Source of the DNA: Arabidopsis thaliana
Taxonomy: Eukaryota > Streptophyta > Magnoliopsida > Brassicales > Brassicaceae
Assembly (NCBI RefSeq): GCF_000001735.4
Contig: NC_003074.8
Coordinates: 22,327,261 to 22,391,260 of the forward strand
Length of the DNA: 64,000 nt
Direction of reading: 5' to 3'
Below the pieces are notes generated by a model. That model was not told the origin of the DNA, made no database searches, and saw only the letters and a list, made by a program, of their open reading frames with translations. This document shows positions 48,118-58,569 of the stretch, piece after piece. Positions within the stretch are counted from its first letter, which is position 1. The number at the start of each line of letters is the position of its first letter. Made by a program: the position numbers and the translations under genes.

Positions 48118-50318
48118 TTTTGCTTCACTTCTTGTTTTTCAACTAAGTCAATAACAACACAAACTTAAGAAAGAATGAAGTAGAATCTCAAATGTTTATA
48201 AAACCATAGAGATCAAAGATGAAATCTATGAACAATTTGGCTTAATAACAGTGTAATAATTCTTGATAATCTGATCCATATTGTCCAAAAATCAAGATTC
48301 ATCATCACAACCGAAAAAAGAAGCAACATTGGGCATGCAGATCAATAAAGCGTGTCATAATCGGACAAGTCCAAATGTTACGCTAGCGAAATCAACATCT
48401 AGAATTCTAGATCAGACAAATATATGCGAGCATGTTACAAACCCTATGCATCCGATATTCATTACATCTGTAGAATCTTCGATCGCAAAACAATCAAACA
48501 TTGCGAGATCAGATGAATCATAATTGTCTCTTAGATTCACGAGATTCGAGTAAAAGAATTTCACCTGATTCGGCTTCAATTTCTGATTAAGAAGAATTCG
48601 TCAATGAACGTAAATCGCAGACTTGTCGACTATTTTTGTTTATGAATTGAATTTTTTCGTTTGTTCTGAGGCTTCGTTCGCGTGACGACCAATAATATAA
48701 CGCCACGTGGTTCGTTACATGTAAGACATCCAATTTTATATTGACACGTGGAAGACAATCCGTATGTAATGTGAACATCTTTATAGTCCGCGTCTTTGCG
48801 ACGTTGCCTTTGGTTTTAAAATTCGTTCCTAGAAATTTCTTCAAACTAATTGAGATTAGAGACAACTTGTTATAAACACCTTCAAGCATAGGCCCAAAGC
48901 CATTTTCTCTTTTCCTATTTATTGGGCTGGGGCCGTTATTTGAGCATCAGTATGATGATCCTACGACTACGAGAAGGATGAAAACTCTCAACAACACTAA
49001 TTATCAGGATAGCTGAATCTCTACGGCTAGATGAATTTTGGAAATTGGAAAAGGTATCAAGCCACACATTCTTGACTACCATTCGACAACACGAGTGCAT
49101 CACCGACGGCTCAGAACTCAAAGGAAAAAGGACCACTATTTTGTTATTACACTTCAAGTTTCAGATAAATGGGCTTATATCTGAATTATGGCCCATAAAA
49201 TACGGGCTGCTCTGAATAATGGCCCATTATCCGCACTTCCTTTTTCTGGTTACTCTGCAAGGAATGGGGAATACAATTAGTTAGATACGTTAATTCTTAT
49301 TTCAATTTAAGAAAATTAATCAAATACGGTTTGCTCTGAATTATTGCCGACGAGAAGGATGAAAACTCTCAACAACACTAATTCTCAGGATAGTTCAAAT
49401 TTGTGTTTTGACTTTTTAGTTTTGACCAACACGAAAACATTAATCAGTCACCAAATTACAACTTTACTGAAAAATATATGATTCTATTGCTTTGTAAATA
49501 TATTTTCTTTAATCATCGCATTCATTTTATGCACTTATTGATAAATGAAATAACATTATTTCGATACACTTAAACAATTTTTGGGTTCATCCCTAGAAGG
49601 CTAGTGTTGTCAATTGAAATCTGCTGTATATGTATATCACTGTATTGACACAGTATTATTATGAACAATATAGTCCAACGACAAAGGTAGAATCCAACGA
49701 AAAATGAGAAATCATTGGAGACAATTTTAGTTTAATATATCGAAGCATATATGTATACGTCGCATATAAACAGTATAAAACACTCCAACGAACTCAGTGT
49801 GTATAGTTTGTTGAAAAGTAGAAAGAACATAACTTCTTGTCATTTTAATAAATATAGTGTAGGGATACACAGACATAGATGTCAATCTTAATATAAGTAG
49901 ACAATGACTACGTACAACGGTACAAGTAGTTATAGTTTGATTAAGAGATGATCATATGTGGTTTTTTTTTTTTTTTTTTTGGAATCTGAATTGGACAGTG
50001 CAATTGATATCTTTTTTTAACAATCTTACCGTAAACTCTATATCCCTTACAATTTGATTTGATTTGTTTGCATTCAGATATTCATTCGTACTACAAAACA
50101 AGAATTTTGATATACTATTAGATTGATGGATATGTTAGTTCGTACGGTAGTGGTAGATTGGTATAGCTTTTTTATCTTTTCGATTTTCAGACCATTTAGT
50201 ACTTGTGGTTTTATTGCGTCCACATTACAAGTAGACTATTATTATTATTACCCATACGGATTTTAGATTTTTAGTTATCCACATAAGAATAAAAGAATGA
50301 AAAAGAATGACGTATATA
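48118..50318. other. SEC61 beta leader, promoter and AT-rich intergenic DNA
   Basis: The first ~530 bp are the likely 5' leader and intron of SEC61 beta; the ER-stress element follows. A segment of about 40 bp with cgagaaggatgaaaactctc occurs at about 48971 and again at 49349 (nearly identical), so something was copied locally. Several tgggc/gggccc-like boxes lie between 48890 and 49230. No gene seen. Confidence 0.5.
48689..48707. promoter_or_regulatory. ER stress response element (ERSE) upstream of SEC61 beta
   Basis: CCAAT at 48689-48693, nine bases, then CCACG at 48703-48707: exactly the CCAAT-N9-CCACG consensus bound by NF-Y and bZIP28-type factors in the unfolded protein response. It lies about 570 bp upstream of the SEC61 beta ATG and probably close to its transcription start if the leader intron is real. 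The CCACG overlaps a CACGTG G-box (48704-48709); another CACGTG follows near 48744. Confidence 0.7.
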
Positions 50319-50327
50319 GTTTCTACT

Positions 50328-51055
50328 GAAGAATTGCGTCCCTTTTTTTTCCGGAGGTTTCGTTCTGTTTCTGTTGTGGTAGTCTTCTTTGTTGGCAATT
50401 GGTTTCTCCTCCTTGGTGTTGGTTTCTGTGTTTGATAGCTTCCTCCTTCTTTCGTCGTGCTTGTTCTCGATGAAGGTTCTCGAGAGGTTAGGCTTCACTC
50501 CTTGTACTTGCTTCAGATCTTTTCTGTTAGCCTTTTGAAGGCTTCTAACTAGACGCAATTAGACGCCTCAGTCGTCGTCGTCGCATCCGGAAGCGTTTTC
50601 GAGTTTCTTCTTGTGGTTTGGCTTGCCGGGTTATGAAGTCCTAGTTTCTGGTTTCGAGAGATTGGCTCTCTTCATGATAGGAGGTGGCGGATGTTATTTC
50701 GGGTTGGCCGTGGGCAGCCGTAGTAAATCTCTTCGCAGGTGCAATTGAGGAGGAGTTTTTCTTAGCCGCTTGTGACTATTGTTTTTTTGGATTTTAGCCT
50801 TGTTGCTTCTGCTATTGTATTTGGATACATCTTCTTTCATTTAGGGTCTCTGTTTTGCTGCTTTGTGGTTTTAGGGTCTTTGTTTCCCTTTCTTTAGGGC
50901 TTTGTTTCCGGGGATGTTTTCGTTTTCCTCCGGCTTTGATTCCGAGGATTTTAACTTCGTCCGTCGGCTTTGGTTTCCTTTATTTGGGCATTGTGTACTT
51001 CCTTGGTTCCACATCAAATTAATGAATATAATTTCAGTTTAGTGACAAAAAAAAA
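50328..51055 (+). mobile_element. 5'-truncated LINE-like retroposon (3' tail)
   Basis: The fragment ends in tagtgac plus an A-run and is flanked by a perfect 9-bp direct repeat, agtttctac (50319-50327 and 51056-51064), as target-primed reverse transcription leaves. The sequence is T- and G-rich 3' untranslated DNA with recurring ctccggctttg words and no reverse-transcriptase frame. It shares its tail with the LINE fragment at 42877-43418, so both come from one L1-like family. Confidence 0.75.
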
Positions 51056-51064
51056 AGTTTCTAC

Positions 51065-52585
51065 ATCACTACATAAACTAGGTATTTCAATAAAGACGAC
51101 AGTACTTGATAAGTTGATATGTCTCAAGGCAATATATGCGTTGCACATGCAATGTATTCTTGATGGTAACCAGTATATTATACCTATTTAGACGGTGGGA
51201 TTTCAGACCACTCTCTCTTCTGCGACCGATGTTGACTTGTACCTTTGTTGCATTACCAAAATCTGTTATTCACATAACAAGAGAAAAACCATAAAATTTT
51301 AGATTATAACCATGAAAAACAAGTTTTCACATGATGAAGTAACCGCACGTGTGGGTCTCCTTCTGGTATTTCAAACTTTTCGACTATGAGTTGACGAGAG
51401 TCACACGTGTGAATGACAGTATACGTGTCATCAGGTGGTTCCTGAAGCTAAAGCTTCTGGTTGTCAAAGAGACTTTGCACTACGCTGACTTCTCTTCACC
51501 TTCACCAAACTGTCGGCGGCGATTCTTAGTTTGGGATTTGTTTATTTGAAGTACTTTGGATTTGGTTATTTAACATAATTAAACTACAATATGAAAGAAA
51601 AATGCTTAGCTGTTATATCTGTACGTTTGCTTACAAAAAGGAGACACCCAAATCTTTTAAACTATTTTATTTTCCTATAGCAGTTTTTATTAAAAAAAAT
51701 AATAATAGAAATGCTTGTTTTAGTAGCTTCTTTCCACCTTCCCATAAGACTCCAAAAATCGATGTCGTTTCTCTTTTTCCATAAAATTCCATTTGAAATT
51801 CTTCCAGTTGTATATATATAATTATAGGTAATATATTAAATATTTGTTGAGTCTAATTTATTTCCGTGTTTCAGAGATTTGTACTTGTTTGTTTGTGTAT
51901 TTTGTGATATTGCATCTATTTCGGACAATGTAAAAACTGTACAATTCAATTCATCACTATAAATATTTGATCTCCTAAATACATGCATACACCTACTAAT
52001 TAACGCGATGACGATGAATAATTTTTCTAAAAATAAGCAATACGATTGATAAAAATTAAAGATACAAAAAGAGGCATATAACCTTTTGATTGTATATGAT
52101 TTGAAAACTTTTTCTTGAATCATTAAAATAGCTTAATTACCTTTTGCATAAATAAACTAAAATTATACGATTTTAGATGCAATAATTAATTCCAAATCTT
52201 AAAACATCATTTCCTCATAAGTCATAACCTTTTAACTTACACTTGTAATTTTGTTCAACATGGATTACTGAGATCCGAATCTGAAATATTTATACCTAAT
52301 CAATACTCTGACCTACCGTACGTATGAAACTGTATTTAAATTGTTACTACATGAACATGATATAGAACTATTTTTATAACGATATAATACACACGAAGGT
52401 TAGTAAGATTAACAAACATTTAAATAAAGTAATCATTAAAAGAAACGACGATGAAGGTACCTAATCGTTACATTAGAAGGCTTGTATATAAAACCTCAAC
52501 AAAACCTCTCCCTTTCACTTCATCACTTCAAGTCTTCTCTTCCTCGTTGATCAAACATTTTCAAGTACTTTCCGGCGAAACATCA
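51065..52585. other. Intergenic upstream of CYCP3;2
   Basis: No gene seen. CACGTG-like cores occur near 51347 and 51404. The TATA box of CYCP3;2 is at 52485-52492. Confidence 0.5.
52485..52492 (+). promoter_or_regulatory. TATA box of CYCP3;2
   Basis: A tatataaa lies about 100 bp before the chosen ATG. It argues against the in-frame ATG at 52451, which would lie upstream of transcription. Confidence 0.55.
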
Positions 52586-53381
52586 ATGGCCGTTTCGAAT
52601 TCTTTAACAATCTCTCCGAGGAAACTCCGGTCTGATCTTTACTCATACTCATACCAAAACAATTCCAAGACACCTCTGGTTATCTCTGTTCTATCGTCAC
52701 TGATTGATCGAACTCTGACTCGAAACGAGAGGATTAGCCGGAGAGCTTTGCCTTCCTCCGGCGCCGGTGGCAAAACTCAGATCTTTGATTGCCGAGAAAT
52801 CCCTGATATGACCATCCAGTCATACCTAGGGAGAATTTTCCGGTACACTAAAGCCGGTCCTTCGGTTTACGTGGTGGCTTATGTCTACATTGACCGGTTC
52901 TGTCAAACCAATCCCGGTTTTAGAATCAGTCTCACTAATGTACATCGTCTACTCATCACTACCATCATGATCGCTTCTAAATACGTCGAAGATTTGTAAG
53001 TATCTAATAAAAACTTCAATTTAACCAAAAAAGTCTTACATATTTTTCTATTTAAGATTCATTTTTTTGAATTGGTTACATTCTTTGGTGGTTTTCAGGA
53101 ACTATAGGAATTCATATTTTGCGAAAGTAGGTGGACTAGAGACAGAGGATTTGAATAAGTTAGAGTTAGAGTTTCTGTTCTTGATGGGATTTAAGCTACA
53201 TGTGAATGTGAGTGTGTTCGAGAGTTATTGTTGTCATCTTGAAAGAGAGGTTAGCTTTGGAGGAGGTTATCAGATCGAGAAGGCATTGCGTTGCGCTGAG
53301 GAAATCAAATCCAGACAAATGATCATTCAAGATCCTAAACATCATCATCATCATCATCAGCTTGCTCGAATCTTGTTGTAG
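52586..53381 (+). CDS. CYCP3;2: P-type (PHO80-like) cyclin CYCP3;2
   Basis: Exons 52586-52995 and 53099-53381 join to 230 residues. The cyclin box covers about residues 60-165: PDMTIQSYLGRIFRYTKAGP, YVVAYVYIDRFCQ, HRLLITTIMIASKYVED, then YFAKVGGLETEDLNKLELEFL. This is the PHO80-like arrangement of plant CYCP (U-type) cyclins, which bind CDKA and are linked to cell division and nutrient signals. The intron splits the box after VED, as is usual for the family. The C terminus carries a run of His coded by a CAT repeat at about 53341-53358, likely variable in length. The start MAVSNS was chosen because it follows the TATA box. Gene order suggests At3g60550. Confidence 0.9.
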
Positions 53382-55197
53382 AGAAAACAAACTCTGTTTT
53401 GTTTTTAGTCTTAGTTTTTTTCTTTTGTCGTTTGTGCATTGTGGTCTTGACTTTCTGACAAACTTGTTGGTTAGAGTTTCTTTTGTTTTTATTTTATTTG
53501 GTAGGTTGTAAATGTAGATATAGAAGCGTAGAGATGAGCGGTGATGTAAAGTATGAGATTCAATGTCAATTGAATTTTTTGTAACATGGTTCAAATCTAT
53601 GTCCTTGCATTCAGCTAATCAACATACTTATTTCAGGTCTCCTAAGGCGATAAATTTAGCCTATGTATTGTCATATCCAAATGTGTAGATAACTTAACTT
53701 CTTGAATATTTATAAAAAAATTGCCTATATAAAACTAAACGATATCTTATTTGACATTTTCTTTTGCCAATGTGTATGTATATAACTATATATCTGTATG
53801 CTAAAAGATAGGATTTATGTGTTGATTTGGTGTCTAATAATTGATTAAACGGTGGCTTACATACATCCATTATTGCCAATAGTTATAAAATTCTTTAACA
53901 AAGATGTTTTATACTTTCTATGTCTATTAGACGCGCACCAACTTTTCTTAATATAAAATATATCAATTATAATTATAGTTTCAGATTAATTGAATCTTTC
54001 TCATTTTTGGGATGTAGGAAACCATGATCGTGTCTAGTTTCCCATATAAATTTTCGACTTTCAAAGTGGTAAAAGAAACGCATCATCAACATATTTTTGT
54101 AGGAACTCACAAGTTAGCATTGTATCTTTTCATTCTTATGCCAGAAAATAGTAGAAAACGTTTACATATATATATTAATCAACCCTAATTAATTATTATG
54201 CCATTTGAATAAGAATACAAAATGGGTTCTGTATAAATTTATCATAATCCAACACAAAAAGAACAGTGTAGTGTGGTTCACGAGCATTTACCTAACCAAA
54301 GGCATCGATCAATCATTTGGCTTAATCCTTTGTATCAAGTATATAAAAGAATAAGATTAGGATCGATGTGTTGATAAGATGTCTAATAATTGCCTCACCA
54401 AAGGTATACCACACTAATTTGTATACCCTTTTTTAATCTAACCTTGACATTGTCTTTATTCGATATTTTAATTATGTTGATTTAAGTTATATAATAATGC
54501 TAACAAAGTCTTACAAATTAAAGGTTCGAACTTCCACAATTGATCACACACGTTAATCATTATATAGTTTAGGAGAACTCTTTTTTTTTTTTTTCCTTTT
54601 AATGGGAGATATGTAATTTGTAGAACGTATTAATTCTGATGAACAGACGTAACTAGCCTCTTATTTTCTTGCAGTTATCATTTTGGTTAGTTGTCCTGTT
54701 AGTTGACTTGATTATTGTTTAACAAATTAACTCAGGTGGGGGATAATAGGGTGGGGTTTAGTGGTTGGATCTACGCTTTTTAACCAAAAAAGGTTAAATG
54801 GTTGGATATAGCTGCGATGATGGTCTTAAGGGCTATTGTTAACCGAACGAGTTGGTGGTAATTTTATATTCGTTGAAGTTGGTGGATAGTAGTAATAATT
54901 AATGTTCTTATAATTTTGTCGTGAAAAACTTTATACTTTTGTATGTGTTTGAAATAATCTTGAGGATTTCAGATGACTTGTGGTTTAAGTTATTGGATAA
55001 GCAATACTTGTTAAAGCGTTGTCAGCCCATTTTTCTCAGTTGGGCCCAAAGAGACCCAAACAAACCCTTGTATCAACCTTTACGGGTTTTGATTATCGGC
55101 AAACTGATTATTATTTTAAAAATCATGATAAAACAAAGTAATTGTACGTATGATCAAACCCTCGAAAGTAGAATAGAAAGCATCAGGAGCAAACCAG
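53382..55197. other. AT-rich intergenic stretch
   Basis: No supported gene. Two words around ttaaccaaaaaaggttaaatggttgg (about 54780-54805) form a small inverted repeat. A tgggcccaaagagacccaaac stretch near 55042 looks promoter-like for the small frame that follows. Confidence 0.45.
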
Positions 55198-55518
55198 ATG
55201 GAAACACTTCGAGACTCAAAGCTGTCAATGGAGAAATCATTACAAATTCTCAGGAGCATCACTTTACTGGTGTTCTACTCAATACAGGAAAAACATGGCG
55301 CCGAGGTGGAGAAGATGAGAACCGATCTTGATATTGAAACGGGCACAAACAAAAGTATCCAGGCAATGGATGATCACACAAAAAGGCTATGCACGGCACT
55401 TCATGAGATTGGAGCTCAAACTGAAGTTGCAAAACGCGAGCACATGCATCATCTACGGCTCCAATCTCATGAAGTCCCGCTGTTAGCACTCGGATTTGTT
55501 CTCAATTGTAGCATCTAA
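55198..55518 (+). CDS. Hypothetical 106-residue protein
   Basis: An ATG-started frame (METLRDSKLSMEKSL) of 106 residues, fairly hydrophilic in the middle (GAEVEKMRTDLDIETGT) with coiled-coil-like Leu/Glu/Lys spacing. I do not recognise it. It might be the small unknown gene annotated between CYCP3;2 and EXPB5. A perfect 18-bp inverted repeat (55398-55415 and 55458-55475) lies within it, so the apparent frame could instead be part of a hairpin-forming RNA or a gene fragment. It ends 64 bp before the duplicated EXPB5 segment starts. Confidence 0.35.
   Translation: METLRDSKLSMEKSLQILRSITLLVFYSIQEKHGAEVEKMRTDLDIETGTNKSIQAMDDHTKRLCTALHEIGAQTEVAKREHMHHLRLQSHEVPLLALGFVLNCSI
55398..55475. repeat. 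Perfect 18-bp inverted repeat (stem-loop)
   Basis: acttcatgagattggagc at 55398-55415 is the exact reverse complement of 55458-55475, with a 42-base loop. In RNA this would form an 18-bp stem. Confidence 0.9.
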
Positions 55519-55582
55519 GACTATTTCTTTGCCTTTTACTGCGTTTTTAGACTATCAGTTTCATTTGAATCGTTTAGATGAA

Positions 55583-56854
55583 CTATACGTTTTATGAGTT
55601 AAGGCTTGAATTCCCATCTTATGATGTTGTATATATGAAGAATTTGCCAAATTCAGCTTCCATATAGCCACACATCAACCAAGCCTGATGTCATAAGAAA
55701 CTATTAAAACATTGAAAATATGACAACTTCATTATAATTTCTAACACCTTACATTAGTCATATTTAGATTAAGAAGTGTTTGGTTAGAACTTAGAATCCC
55801 TAACTTCTTGTATATATTCTGACAAGTTTTTTACATTCATATGTAATACCCCGTAACTTTTTCTTTTGAGTATAATTTAAAATCATATTCAAAAACATAA
55901 AAAAGAAGTGTTTGGTTGTTTGTAGTGATGGTGTTTTGCATAGTCGGAGGATTGTACATGACAACGACTGTGTGCTTGGTTTGAGAAAGAAAATTTTAGG
56001 TTTAGAGATCGAGTTCCTTTGATACCACCCGATGATATGAATGTTTATGTAATTGATAATCTTTATTGTATAGCAAGATGACAGAGAGTAGCTAGAGTAT
56101 TGTAGAGAAGTTAATTACAATATTATACTTTACATAAAAGAGAGAGTAAGAAGAATACATAATTAGGAGACATGATTGATCAAATCATTTACTCTAATTG
56201 ATCCTTAATATTACGTTACATATATAATCCAAAATAAGTAATATAGAATTTAGAAAGTGAATATAAGAAACTAATCAAAATTAACCTTTGTTTGAACGGT
56301 AGCGGTTTTAGTTATAGTTTTTGGTTTCTAAAAAGAAAAAGAAAAACAATCATAGTTTCCAATAAGCTTTTTAAAGTTTTTTATTTCCTCAAATCTAGGA
56401 TAACTATAAGTCTTAAAAAAAAAAAAAAACAACTAGAAGTCTATAATTGTCTTTTTAGTAGAAACCTAAAGCTATTTCAGTTTGTTAAATTCTAACAACC
56501 AGAAACTAATTAAAACCTTGAAAGCTAAAAACAAAAATATATATATAAGCTCTAAAAAATCTCAACCCATTCAAGATTCTAAATCAAACATGGCTTCCTC
56601 ATCTCTCAAATGTTTTTCTTTTATCGTTGTTCTTACAACTTTCTTTGCAATCTCATTGAAGCCATGTTATTGCCACAATAAAACCCACTGGAACACCGCC
56701 GGCATCACGTGGTATGGCGACCGAGAAGGTCCTGGCACCACAGGTATTAATCAAACCTTTAATTGTTCCAATACACTTATAAAACTCGAAAACATTTTCC
56801 CATATTTACCTATATATGCACGGTTCGTAAAATATGTACACAGGAGGAGCTTGT
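55583..56854 (+). repeat. Left copy of the duplicated EXPB5 5' region
   Basis: This segment (promoter, exon 1, intron 1 and start of exon 2 of EXPB5) recurs at 62980-64000, offset 7,397 bp. Over the ~1,020 bp visible in both copies I noticed only one difference (A at 56564, T at 63961). The segment begins with ctata, which equals the target site next to the copia element. Confidence 0.92.
56590..56854 (+). pseudogene. Truncated beta-expansin 5' end (EXPB5 copy)
   Basis: Exon 1 (56590-56743) encodes a signal peptide ([20 protein letters not shown], cut near CYCHN) and the expansin start [18 protein letters not shown]. Exon 2 starts at 56844 with GGAC and stops matching expansin after about 11 bases, where copia DNA takes over. 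Beta-expansins loosen cell walls, and this copy lacks nearly all of both domains. The promoter in front of it is whole, so the fragment may still be transcribed into the element. Confidence 0.85.
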
Positions 56855-58569
56855 CCAAGTCGGTGATGCCATACTTCCTCTGTTGCTGCACACTGACGGT
56901 TTGAATAAAGAGCCACAAACTCTTGATTCTCCAACACATAGAGCCCATTTCTACGAGGACCCGTGGTTACCACTTTCTGTGTTTGTAAATCGATTATGCA
57001 AACCTTATTAGCATCAAAGTAAACACCGCAAGGATAGTCATCACACAACTTTGACACAGAGAGAAGAGATTTTTGTATATTTGGAACAACCAAGACTTCA
57101 TTTAAAGGAATCTTACCATTTGAGGATTTGATAGTGGTAGATCCAGTGTGAGTAATCGGGAGATAAGTGCCATCGCCAACCAAGACAGCATCATCCCCTT
57201 CGTACTCTGTTGCAGACTGAAGTCCATTGGTCGATGATGTTACATGAGCCGTCGCAGCTGAGTCGGGATGCCATTCCTTGCCTGTATCATCTGAGACCCG
57301 GAGAGTAGAAAAAGCTTGTATTTCAGCCTGGTAATTGTTATCAAACCGATTGTAACACTTGAGAGCAGTGTGACCAGTGCGACCACATATCTGACACACC
57401 GGTCTTGGACCTGAAACTTGTGGGGAGGATTGATGTTGGGAAAACCCTCGTCCACGAGTTGAGTAGCCTCCTCTGCCTTTATTTTGACCAGAACGTCCTC
57501 TTCCTTTTTGATTGGGGTTGTATTGAGGAGATCCAGACTCAGATCTTTCAATGTTGAAGGCAAGGTGAGGAGTAACAGATGCCGCTTCTTCATATGATTG
57601 TAGCTTACTGTCAAAGCCTTGAACTTCTGAGACAACATCATTGAAAGTTGGAGTCGGAAGCTTGCTGAGAGAGCTTTGAATCACCGTGGTGATGGGGTCA
57701 TAGTCACGACCAAGACCGTTAAGAAAACCAAAAATTTTCATTGATTCATCGACTGGCTTGCCAATGGAGCTGAGAGCGTCGCAGATGGTCTTGAACTCTC
57801 GGCAGTAGACAGAGAAAGGCTTTTCCTTTTTGGAGAGAAGCTGGAGATTCCGACGAAGTGAGAACTCACGAGCAACACTGCTTTTGTTGAAGTTTTCAGC
57901 TAGAGACACCCAAATTTGACGAGAGGTGCTTAGATTGTGAACATGACCAAGGACTTCTTCAGACAACGTGCCAAAGAGCCATGACCGAACTAACTGATCG
58001 GTACAGAACCAAGATTCATACAGAGGATTGGGTTCCTCGGAGGTGACTTCGCCATTGACGACAAGGCGAGACTGAGATGGTGCATTGACGGCGCCATTAA
58101 CAAAACCTATGAGTTTTTGACTCGATAGGAGAGACTCGAATTGAGTTTTCCACAAGAGGTAGTTACTGTCTGTGAGTTTGAGAGTAACAGAACTTGTAAC
58201 ATGAACATTATCTGGAAAAGGGTATGAGGTCGCCATTTGAAATACCTGTTAAGGCTACAAAGGCTCTGATACCATGAAACGATTAGAGAAAGTTTCAAGC
58301 TTTTGGTAAAAAATCGTTTCTTTCTCAATAATTACATTAGGGTTTTACACTACTCTTTTATAGACATTGTAGAAGGAGGTAGATATGGAACAGTCTAGAA
58401 TATGGCAGATGCTGTGTAGCTGGCTATGGTGAGTCATCAGGCAAAACGCCCCTCCTCTGTACGATCGTTGCTCTGTTTTGAGCTGGAGTCTATTTTGTCT
58501 TCTTCTATTTGACTGGGCTGAGATGGGCCTTTTGTTGTTGTTGGGCCGGTTACTTGTTTGTTGCTTACA
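56853..58569 (-). mobile_element. Partial Ty1/copia LTR retrotransposon (5' LTR plus gag and start of pol)
   Basis: On the minus strand this piece starts with an LTR (58569-58275), shared with the neighbouring complete-length copy. The primer-binding site (58274-58262, complementary to initiator tRNA-Met) and gag with a CCHC zinc knuckle come next, followed by the protease region. It stops abruptly at the fusion with EXPB5 exon 2. It is the same family as the copy at 58275-62979 and nearly identical to it, so it is young. Incomplete element. Confidence 0.88.
58275..58569 (-). repeat. Copia LTR shared by both element copies
   Basis: It serves as the 3' LTR of the complete-length copy and as the 5' LTR of the partial copy, the layout expected of a head-to-tail pair of LTR elements. 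It matches the LTR at 62685-62979 throughout. Confidence 0.9.

Noticed and set aside
52451-52585. N-terminal extension of CYCP3;2 from an upstream in-frame ATG
   Set aside because: That ATG lies before the likely TATA box at 52485, so it should not be in the mRNA. The added residues do not look like part of a cyclin.
57240-57641. 133-residue minus-strand frame, repeated at 61688-62089
   Set aside because: A shifted reading of the copia gag region in both copies, not a separate gene.
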